This document shows positions 7,689 to 13,980 of a stretch of 13,980 nt of DNA, in pieces; position 1 is the stretch's first letter; each line of letters opens with the position of its first letter. Below the pieces are notes generated by a model that was not told where the DNA came from, did not search any database, and saw only the letters and a list, made by a program, of their open reading frames with translations. The translations under genes were made by a program, and so were the position numbers. The stretch is from positions 1 to 13,980 of the forward strand of contig NZ_JBKHDN010000059.1 of assembly GCF_046541315.1 (NCBI RefSeq). The letters run 5' to 3'. This stretch comes from Lamprobacter sp046541315 (lineage in GTDB: Bacteria > Pseudomonadota > Gammaproteobacteria > Chromatiales > Chromatiaceae).

Positions 7689-8084
7689 TCAGGCCTCCTC
7701 CATCGTACAGAGCAGCGGATGATGGTTCTGGCGCGAGAAATCGTTGACCTGCGAGACCTTGGTCTCGGCGATGTCGCGCGTGAAGACGCCGCAGACGCCC
7801 ACCCCGCGCGTATGCACATGCAGCATGATCTGGGTCGCCTTCTCGGGCGTCATGGCGAAGAAGGTCTCGAGGACATGGACGACGAACTCCATCGGCGTGT
7901 AGTCGTCGTTGACCAGCAGCACCTTGTACAGCGGCGGGCGCTTGAGGGCGGGCTTGGCCTCTTCCACCGACAGCCCGGAGCCGTCGTTGCCCTCTTCTTG
8001 GCTCGACAGGCGAATCCGGGCGTGGCTGCTGGCGTGGATGAGCGGGTCTGGCATAGATCGGTAGGGCATCGGCCTGGTCAGCAT
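7689..8084 (-). CDS. clpS: ClpS, N-degron adaptor of ClpA
   Basis: ClpS binds bulky hydrophobic N-terminal residues (Leu, Phe, Trp, Tyr) and delivers the substrate to ClpA. The core is nearly E. coli-like: KVLLVNDDYTPMEFVVHVL with the substrate-pocket residues N59, D60 and D61, His91 after the QIMLHV helix, ICGVFT-like GVCGVFT, and a HPLLCTMEEA end. From ATG 8084 the protein is 131 residues against 106 in E. coli, with about 25 extra disordered N-terminal residues. ATG 8069 or 8054 (codons 6 and 11) are equally possible, since no ribosome binding site decides. Divergent from cspD, as in E. coli and Pseudomonas. Confidence 0.95.
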   Translation of the reverse strand: MLTRPMPYRSMPDPLIHASSHARIRLSSQEEGNDGSGLSVEEAKPALKRPPLYKVLLVNDDYTPMEFVVHVLETFFAMTPEKATQIMLHVHTRGVGVCGVFTRDIAETKVSQVNDFSRQNHHPLLCTMEEA

Positions 8085-8238
8085 GCTTCAGTACCATCGG
8101 GTAGGGGCCGTGCGGCGCAAGGTTCGGTGTTAAACGCTTCGCGCATCTCACCTTGAGTAGGGATCATGCAGCAAAAAATACAGCCCCCGGAGGGTTGGCG
8201 TCTACGCTCCCGTGGGCGCTCCCATCGGTGCTGCGCGA

Positions 8239-8266
8239 TTGACCAAGCAGTATAGGCAACTATACT
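8239..8266 (+). promoter_or_regulatory. Sigma70 promoter of cspD
   Basis: TTGACC (8239-8244) and TATACT (8261-8266) are separated by 16 bp and each matches consensus at five of six positions. Transcription would begin near 8273, giving a leader of about 95 nt before the cspD ATG; long leaders are common for csp mRNAs. This is the best promoter match in the left 13 kb of the window. Confidence 0.75.
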
Positions 8267-8271
8267 TGCTT
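8245..8271. promoter_or_regulatory. Inverted repeat overlapping the cspD promoter (possible operator)
   Basis: The left arm AAGCAGTATA (8245-8254) and the right arm TATACT-T-GCTT (8261-8271) are complementary over 10 bp with one unpaired T at 8267, around a 6-bp centre GGCAAC. The right arm includes the whole -10 hexamer. A bound dimeric regulator would cover the -10 and spacer, so repression is the simplest model. The binding protein is unknown. Confidence 0.5.
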
Positions 8272-8367
8272 GTCACGACCGCATCGTCCCTTCAGCGGCG
8301 GCCGCGCCCATTACAACAAGCTGAAACAACCAACCGAAGTGCAACTGAAGTTGTGGAGGAGTCTCGA

Positions 8368-8577
8368 ATGATCACAGGTATCGTCAAATGGTTTAACAAC
8401 GCCAAGGGCTATGGCTTCGTCAAGCCCGACGGTCGCGACGAGGATGTCTTCGTGCATTTCTCGTCGATCGATATGGATGGCTATAAGACCCTGAAAGAAG
8501 GGCAGAAGGTGCAATTCGAGATCTCGCAGGGGCCGAAGGGCCTGCATGCGGCGACGGTCCAGCGCGCGCTGCAATAG
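8368..8577 (+). CDS. cspD: Cold-shock domain protein, CspD type
   Basis: A 69-residue cold-shock domain protein that binds single-stranded nucleic acid through RNP1 KGYGFV (13-18) and RNP2 VFVHF (27-31). Features in common with CspD are KWFNNAKGYGF, GRDEDVFVH, the YKTLKEGQKV stretch and the QGPKGLHA end. Its position beside clpS also points to CspD, which in E. coli is a stationary-phase inhibitor of replication and not cold-induced. ATG 8368 is supported by GGAGGAG (8355-8361) about 7 nt upstream. A 5-bp complementary pair CAACT/AGTTG (8342-8353) ends two bases before that site and might affect ribosome access. It could be another Csp paralogue, but context favours CspD. Confidence 0.93.
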   Translation: MITGIVKWFNNAKGYGFVKPDGRDEDVFVHFSSIDMDGYKTLKEGQKVQFEISQGPKGLHAATVQRALQ

Positions 8578-8591
8578 TCGCCTGGGGCACG

Positions 8592-8625
8592 ACCCCGGCG
8601 GGCGCCTCTGGCTGGCCGCCGGGGT
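8592..8625 (+). terminator. Probable cspD terminator hairpin
   Basis: ACCCCGGCGG (8592-8601) pairs perfectly with CCGCCGGGGT (8616-8625), a very GC-rich 10-bp stem with a 14-nt loop, starting 14 bp after the cspD stop. Only TT follows, so a U-tract is lacking. Strength comes from the stem alone. Confidence 0.55.
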
Positions 8626-8660
8626 TGGCGAACTGGAGCCAGGCCAGGTGGTCCAGGTCA

Positions 8661-8686
8661 GGGGGGGCCAGATGGGCCAGTGGGGG
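8661..8686 (+). other. Putative G-quadruplex-forming stretch
   Basis: The plus strand has a run of seven G (8661-8667), then GGG (8674-8676) and GGGGG (8682-8686), with loops of 6 and 5 nt. Splitting the seven-G run by a one-base loop gives four G3 tracts, a standard quadruplex pattern. It lies between cspD and icd and would appear in read-through RNA from cspD. Confidence 0.45.
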
Positions 8687-8707
8687 AATCGCAGGCCCGG
8701 AGATTCC

Positions 8708-8734
8708 GCCGGACCTGGAGAGTCCAGGTCCGGC
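8708..8734 (-). terminator. icd terminator hairpin
   Basis: GCCGGACCTGG (8708-8718) and CCAGGTCCGGC (8724-8734) are perfect 11-bp arms with a 5-nt loop AGAGT. On the minus strand the stem begins immediately after the icd TGA. No T-tract follows on either side, but the stem is very stable and would also stop or protect transcripts arriving from cspD. Confidence 0.7.
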
Positions 8735-10000
<1,266 letters not shown>

Positions 10001-10172
10001 GATGCTCCTGTTGATCGAATGACTGAGATATTACCATTGCCGACGAGGCCGATGCGGAGCGGGTCATGAGCGAGGCATCGACCGCTCGGCGCATCGTCGG
10101 GGAAGGCGGGCGCATGCCTGTTTTGAAGCCTGGCTTGCAATGCGTGCCCGGCCTTACTGAGGAGTTTCGTCC

Positions 10173-11021
10173 ATGAGACCAACCCGCGTGAAGACGAGGA
10201 CGCAGACAGGTCCGAACGACTGGAGAAGACGGCTGCGACGACTGCCATCGCTGCTGCTGGCGCTGATCCTGTCGGTGCTGGTGTTCTCATGTGCGACGGC
10301 GCCGGAGACCGGCCGCCAGCAATTGCTGTTGGTGAGTCCGAGCGAGGAAGCCAGGCTGGGCGCGCAGACGTTCGAGCAGCTCAAGCAGCGGCAACCGGTG
10401 GTGACCCGGGGTGAGGAGGTGGCGATGCTGCAACGCGTCGGCGAGCGCATCAGCCGGGTCGCGTCCTTGCCGCATGCGCGTTGGGAGTTCGTGCTGTTCG
10501 AGGACGAGACGCCGAATGCCTTTGCGCTGCCCGGCGGTAAGGTTGGCGTGAATACCGGCATCTTGCCGATCACCCAGGACGAAGCGGGCTTGGCGACGGT
10601 GATCGCCCATGAGATCGCGCATGTGGTGGCGCGTCACGGGGCGGAGCGGATGTCGCAGCAGATGCTGGTCGAGTTGGGTGGCGCCGGGATCTCGGCGGCC
10701 TTGGGCACGGAGGCCGAAGCGAACCGCGAGCTGATCATGCAGGCCTATGGGGTCGGCGCTCAACTCGGGGTGCTGTTGCCCTATTCGCGCACCCAGGAGC
10801 TGGAGGCGGACCGGCTCGGGCTGCTGTTCATGGCGCGAGCCGGCTATGACCCACGCGCGGCGGCGGCGTTCTGGCGCCGGTTCGCGGCTTACAACGCGCG
10901 CCGGGGCGGGCCGATGCTGGAGTTCCTGAGCACCCATCCGCTCGATCACCGGCGGATCGCCGAGCTGGAGCGCTCGATGCCGCGCGCGGTGGCGGAGCAC
11001 GAGCGGGCTCGGGCGCGTTAG
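10173..11021 (+). CDS. M48-family metallopeptidase, predicted lipoprotein
   Basis: A 282-residue zinc protease of the envelope quality-control kind (LoiP/YcaL/BepA/Oma1 relatives). A basic N-terminus and hydrophobic segment (about 24-39) end in the lipobox VFSC, making Cys40 the lipidated residue. Ala at +2 predicts outer-membrane sorting. The zinc site is HEIAH (His146, Glu147, His150), with the third ligand Glu209 in ELEAD (209-213). NAFALPGG and STHPLDHRR (C-terminal part) are typical M48 motifs. No TPR domain follows, unlike BepA, so it resembles the short LoiP/YcaL type. ATG 10173 has GAGGAG 8-9 nt upstream. The next gene starts 122 bp on, so co-transcription is possible but not shown. 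Family and lipoprotein nature are clear; the substrate is unknown. Confidence 0.92.
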   Translation: MRPTRVKTRTQTGPNDWRRRLRRLPSLLLALILSVLVFSCATAPETGRQQLLLVSPSEEARLGAQTFEQLKQRQPVVTRGEEVAMLQRVGERISRVASLPHARWEFVLFEDETPNAFALPGGKVGVNTGILPITQDEAGLATVIAHEIAHVVARHGAERMSQQMLVELGGAGISAALGTEAEANRELIMQAYGVGAQLGVLLPYSRTQELEADRLGLLFMARAGYDPRAAAAFWRRFAAYNARRGGPMLEFLSTHPLDHRRIAELERSMPRAVAEHERARAR

Positions 11022-11143
11022 GCGAGGGACGGAGATCGCCTGAGGTGCCTGGAACAGGCGGCCTTGAGCGGCGTCCGGCAACCATTCGAGCGCGCCTGAC
11101 CGCCGCGAGTCGATGTGCGAATCGTTTCTTGAGGACTCTGTAG

Positions 11144-12394
11144 ATGCGTTGGCTCGCGTTACCGCTGGTCTTGATCGTTCTGGCTGGGCTGGCTTACGGG
11201 CTTTGGCCGCGCGGTTCGGTCTCTGGCGACGTGGGCCTCGATGTCCCGACCCTGGCGGCCGCGTTGGCCGCGACGGACAGGGACGCGGCTGCCAAGGCTG
11301 TTGAGCTTGACGGGACACTGGTGTTTCCGCGCGATCATGGCGCGCATCCGCAGGCACCGGCCGAGTTCTGGGAGCTGACGGCGTTGCTGCGCGATGCGCG
11401 CGGGCGGTCGGTGGCGGTGCGCTTATCGCTGGCGCGGCTCGGGCGGGGATGGGCGGATGGACGCGCATCGGCGCTGGCCGCCGATGCGCTGCTGGCCGGA
11501 GAATGGACGGTGATGGCCGACACCGACGCCATGGCGCGGCCGGCGCGGCAGCAGCGGGTCAGTCGCGCGGCGCTGGGGCTTGCTGGCGCGGGCGCGGATG
11601 AGAGCGGCGGCGAGCGCGTCTGGGTCGAACGCTGGGCGCTGTCTCGCACCGCCGACGGTGGATTCGGGTTACGCGCCGAGACCGATGAGGGCGTGCTGGA
11701 GCTGGCATTGTCATCGCTCAAGCCGCCGGTGGTGTTGGATCGGCGGACGCTGGTGGGCGCGCCGGAGCGAGGCGCGTCGGCGTTCCGGTTCTACAGCCAG
11801 TCGCGGTTGGCGGCCTCCGGAACGCTGCGCGTGAAGGGGGTCGAGCAGACGCTGCGGGGATGGGCGTGGTTCGATCATGGCTGGGGCGCCTTGGCGGAAG
11901 TGCTTGCGGGCGGCCGCGGGCAATTGGTCGCGAACCGGTTTCGGTTACAGCTCGACGATGGCTCGGAGCTGGTTTGTCTCCATCTTCGCCGGCGCGGCGG
12001 TGGCGGCATACCGATTCCAAGCTGCGTCTGGATCGGTGTCGATGGCGAGACGCTGAACTTGCGGCGTCGGGATCTGACGTTGGCGCCGCGGGCGGCGGGT
12101 TGGGTGGCCGAGGATGGGGTCGAGTATCCGCTGGGCTGGCGCTTGCTGATCCCCGCGCGGGGGCTGGAGCTGGAGATCGAACCCCTGTTCGACGCTGGCG
12201 CTCGGGCGCGCTCTTCGGCCTCGCTCGCGGCGGCGAGCGGGGCGTGGCGCGGGGCGGTGCGCGTGAGCGGTCGGCGCGAATCGGAGGCGATCAGCGGCAA
12301 TGGTCGAATGGACCTCAACGGCTATGGCGAGCAAGCGCCGTCCGGAACCCGATCAGGCAGGGATGGTCCATCTCCTGCATCCACTGCGTTTTAA
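11144..12394 (+). CDS. Lipocalin-like AttH/CrtC-family exported protein
   Basis: A 416-residue protein of the AttH / carotenoid 1,2-hydratase-like fold (two lipocalin-like barrels), often annotated 'predicted secreted hydrolase'. Residues 1-20 form a hydrophobic signal or anchor with no lipobox. Family landmarks are FPRDHGAHP (61-69), FWELTALL (75-82), the central GWAWFDHGWG (239-248), RFRLQLDDGSEL (265-276), GWRLLIPARGLELEI (331-345), GAWRGAVRVSG (366-376) and GNGRMDLNGY (385-394). Activity is unknown for most members: CrtC hydrates carotenoids, but this is a distant relative. ATG 11144 has TGAGGA about 8 nt upstream. The cytochrome gene begins 11 bp after its stop. AttH genes commonly sit with an ABC transporter ATPase and FtsX-like permease; none is here. 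The last 20 residues are low-complexity. Confidence 0.82.
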   Translation: MRWLALPLVLIVLAGLAYGLWPRGSVSGDVGLDVPTLAAALAATDRDAAAKAVELDGTLVFPRDHGAHPQAPAEFWELTALLRDARGRSVAVRLSLARLGRGWADGRASALAADALLAGEWTVMADTDAMARPARQQRVSRAALGLAGAGADESGGERVWVERWALSRTADGGFGLRAETDEGVLELALSSLKPPVVLDRRTLVGAPERGASAFRFYSQSRLAASGTLRVKGVEQTLRGWAWFDHGWGALAEVLAGGRGQLVANRFRLQLDDGSELVCLHLRRRGGGGIPIPSCVWIGVDGETLNLRRRDLTLAPRAAGWVAEDGVEYPLGWRLLIPARGLELEIEPLFDAGARARSSASLAAASGAWRGAVRVSGRRESEAISGNGRMDLNGYGEQAPSGTRSGRDGPSPASTAF

Positions 12395-12405
12395 GGGTGA
12401 GCCTT

Positions 12406-13839
12406 GTGTCGAGGAACCTGTTGGTGGGACGTCGGCGACGACTGTTGGTAGGCAATGCGTTGCTTATCCTGATCATGGGCTTGATCGCGTGCGATGGCGC
12501 TCGGCCCGTCGCCGTGACCAAGGCCGAGCCGGGCCCGATCCCGGCGTCCGCGCAGCGTTCGGGCGATGCCGAGGCGGGTTACGAGGCCTTGGTCAATCGC
12601 GCGGTGGTGACCTGCGGTTTGCCCTATGACGCCTATGCCGCGAGTCGCGGCGCGCCGGAACCCGAGTACGCGCTGCAAGGCCGGCGCGGTCGCAATGCCG
12701 AGTTGCCCTATGCGCTCACCGCGTTCACCGCCGAGAGCGGTGTCGAGCTGGTGACGAGCAATTGCCTGGGCTGCCACGCGGCCCCGCTGAATGGCGAACT
12801 GGTGATTGGGCTCGGCAACGAATTCCTCGACTTCACCGCCGATCCGGTGCTGGCGGTCGAGGGTGCCGGGGCCTCTGTCGAGGGCGCGGCCGAGGTGACG
12901 GAATGGCAGCGGTGGGCCGATCGGCTCGGCGCGATCGCGCCCTGGTCGATGACCGACACCATCGGCGCCAATCCAGCGCAGGCGATCACCTTGGCATTGA
13001 TGGCGCACCGCGATCCAGAGACCCTGGCCTGGTCCGACGAGCCGCTCCTACCCTTGCCCTCCACCGAGGTCTTGCCGGCGAGCGTGCCGCCCTGGTGGAA
13101 CGTCGGCAAGAAGCACGCGATGTTCTACAACGGCGAGGGGCGCGGGGATCATGTCGGTTACATGATGCTGGCCTCGACCACCTGTACCGATTCGGTCGCC
13201 GAGGCGCGCGCGATCGATGCCTGGTTCAAGGATGTGCGCGCCTATTTGGCCAGCCTCGAGGCGCCGGCCTATCCCTATCCGATCGATGCCGAATTGGCCG
13301 CCCGGGGCGAGCGCCTGTTCAAGGCCGAGTGTACCGAATGTCACGGTCGTTACGGTGAGCGCGAGCGCTATCCCAACGAACTGGTCGCGCTCGATGAGGT
13401 GGGGACCGATCCGGCGATGGCCGAGGCGGCCTATCGGCATGCGGACCGCTTCGCGCGTTGGTTCAACGCGTCCTTCTATGGCCGCAATGCCGATGCCCAA
13501 CCGGGGCTTGGTTATGTCGCGCCACCGCTGGATGGTGTCTGGGCAACGGCGCCCTATCTGCATAACGGCTCGGTGCCGAGCTTGGCCACGCTGCTTGAAA
13601 GCGACGAGCGGCCAAGGTACTGGAGGTTCGAGAGCGCAAGCCCGGACTATGACCAAGACGCCCTCGGCTGGCGCTATCGGCGCCTCGAACAAGGGCGCGA
13701 GCAGTTCGCCAGCCTGGAGGAGCGGAAATGGGTCTATGATACGACCCGGCCCGGTTACGGCAACCAGGGTCATGACTTCGGCGACCTGCTCGATGACGAC
13801 GAACGGCGCGCGCTGCTCGAGTACCTCAAGACGCTCTGA
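12406..13839 (+). CDS. Two-haem c-type cytochrome lipoprotein, RoxA-like
   Basis: A 477-residue exported cytochrome with two c-haem sites, CLGCH (120-124) and CTECH (309-313), 189 residues apart, close to the spacing in rubber oxygenase RoxA. Other stretches like the RoxA/di-haem peroxidase superfamily are VPPWWNVGKKHAMFYNGEGR (227-246) and APPLDGVWATAPYLHNGSVP (372-391). The N-terminus is basic, then hydrophobic, and ends in lipobox LIAC with Cys29 lipidated and Asp at +2, which in enterobacteria keeps a lipoprotein in the inner membrane. Start GTG 12406 has GGGTGA (12395-12400) 5 nt upstream; GTG 12397 is an in-frame alternative. The frame is open far upstream over the previous gene, without meaning. 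Substrate unknown: peroxide, an isoprenoid, or another electron partner are all possible. Confidence 0.85.
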   Translation: MSRNLLVGRRRRLLVGNALLILIMGLIACDGARPVAVTKAEPGPIPASAQRSGDAEAGYEALVNRAVVTCGLPYDAYAASRGAPEPEYALQGRRGRNAELPYALTAFTAESGVELVTSNCLGCHAAPLNGELVIGLGNEFLDFTADPVLAVEGAGASVEGAAEVTEWQRWADRLGAIAPWSMTDTIGANPAQAITLALMAHRDPETLAWSDEPLLPLPSTEVLPASVPPWWNVGKKHAMFYNGEGRGDHVGYMMLASTTCTDSVAEARAIDAWFKDVRAYLASLEAPAYPYPIDAELAARGERLFKAECTECHGRYGERERYPNELVALDEVGTDPAMAEAAYRHADRFARWFNASFYGRNADAQPGLGYVAPPLDGVWATAPYLHNGSVPSLATLLESDERPRYWRFESASPDYDQDALGWRYRRLEQGREQFASLEERKWVYDTTRPGYGNQGHDFGDLLDDDERRALLEYLKTL

Positions 13840-13862
13840 GCGCGATAGAGTCAAAAAACCGC

Positions 13863-13891
13863 TTGCATTCGCCTGCAGGCGAGTCTATAGT
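13863..13891 (+). promoter_or_regulatory. Promoter of the initiator tRNA, with palindromic spacer
   Basis: TTGCAT (13863-13868) and TATAGT (13886-13891) are 17 bp apart, a strong sigma70 promoter ending 12 bp before the tRNA. A CAAAAAAC A-tract just upstream (about 13852-13859) resembles an UP element. The GC-rich stretch after the -10 (GGCGG) fits stringent control. The spacer contains a perfect 12-bp palindrome CGCCTGCAGGCG (13870-13881). Confidence 0.75.
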
Positions 13892-13903
13892 AGGCGGCTC
13901 AGT

Positions 13904-13980
13904 TGCGGGGTGGAGCAGTCAGGCAGCTCGTCGGGCTCATAACCCGAAGGTCGCAGGTTCAAATCCTGCCCCCGCTACCA
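13904..13980 (+). tRNA. Initiator tRNA-fMet (CAU)
   Basis: A complete 77-nt tRNA with anticodon CAT (13938-13940) and encoded CCA at the window end. Initiator hallmarks are all present: three consecutive G:C pairs (GGG/CCC) at the base of the anticodon stem, an A11:U24 pair in the D-stem (GAGC/GCTC), and no Watson-Crick pair at 1:72. Acceptor GCGGGG (2-7) pairs with CCCCGC (66-71); the T-arm is GCAGG-TTCAAAT-CCTGC. The 1:72 position is T1 opposite T72, whereas E. coli has C1 opposite A72. It has its own promoter and follows the cytochrome gene by 64 bp. Confidence 0.97.

Noticed and set aside
8169..8220. Minus-strand terminator or attenuator ahead of clpS (T-run at 8178-8173)
   Set aside because: The run of six T is real, but only weak, interrupted stems can be drawn before it.
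11860..12405. Upstream extension of the cytochrome reading frame
   Set aside because: It overlaps the lipocalin-like gene in another frame, whereas the signal peptide with lipobox begins right after GTG 12406.

Overview
This window is high-GC chromosomal DNA from a gammaproteobacterium. All recognised proteins are gammaproteobacterial in type. The order ftsK | trxB - (FemAB-like) - aat - bpt - infA >< clpA - clpS | cspD >< icd matches, from memory, the Pseudomonas aeruginosa chromosome, with a FemAB-like gene added between trxB and aat. A purple sulfur bacterium or other Chromatiales member is my best guess, at low confidence. I see no transposase, integrase, phage gene or CRISPR array. The left two thirds is a conserved housekeeping block. 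The right third (about 10.17-13.84 kb) is more lineage-specific.

Layout. Positions 1-1102 (minus) carry the N-terminal part of ftsK, cut by the window edge and divergent from trxB. Positions 1276-4906 (plus) are a tight operon: trxB, a FemAB/GNAT-like transferase (DUF482), aat and bpt. infA (5002-5220) follows, possibly with its own promoter. It converges on clpA and clpS (minus, 5367-8084). cspD (8368-8577, plus) is divergent from clpS and has a clear sigma70 promoter overlapped by an inverted repeat. cspD and icd (minus, 8735-10000) converge on a 157-bp spacer holding two strong hairpins and a G-rich stretch. Then come three exported proteins on the plus strand: an M48 metalloprotease lipoprotein, an AttH/CrtC-type lipocalin-like protein, and a two-haem c-type cytochrome lipoprotein with RoxA-like motifs. 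The last feature is a complete initiator tRNA with its own promoter, ending exactly at the window edge.

Functionally, aat, bpt, clpS and clpA make up the bacterial N-degron pathway. Aat and Bpt add Leu or Phe to protein N-termini, ClpS recognises the product and ClpA unfolds it for ClpP, which is not in this window. infA and the initiator tRNA both serve translation initiation. trxB is thioredoxin reductase, icd is the TCA-cycle NADP isocitrate dehydrogenase and ftsK is the division DNA translocase. The M48, lipocalin-like and cytochrome genes look like an envelope module of unknown role. The lipocalin-like and cytochrome genes are only 11 bp apart and are probably co-transcribed.

No gene-free stretch exceeds 300 bp. 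The longest, 8085-8367 (clpS/cspD divergent spacer), holds the cspD promoter and inverted repeat, a 7-bp direct repeat CGCTCCC at 8205-8211 and 8217-8223, and an A-run at 8173-8178. I found no convincing clpS promoter there. The icd/M48 spacer (10001-10172) and the M48/lipocalin spacer (11022-11143) show only ribosome binding sites.
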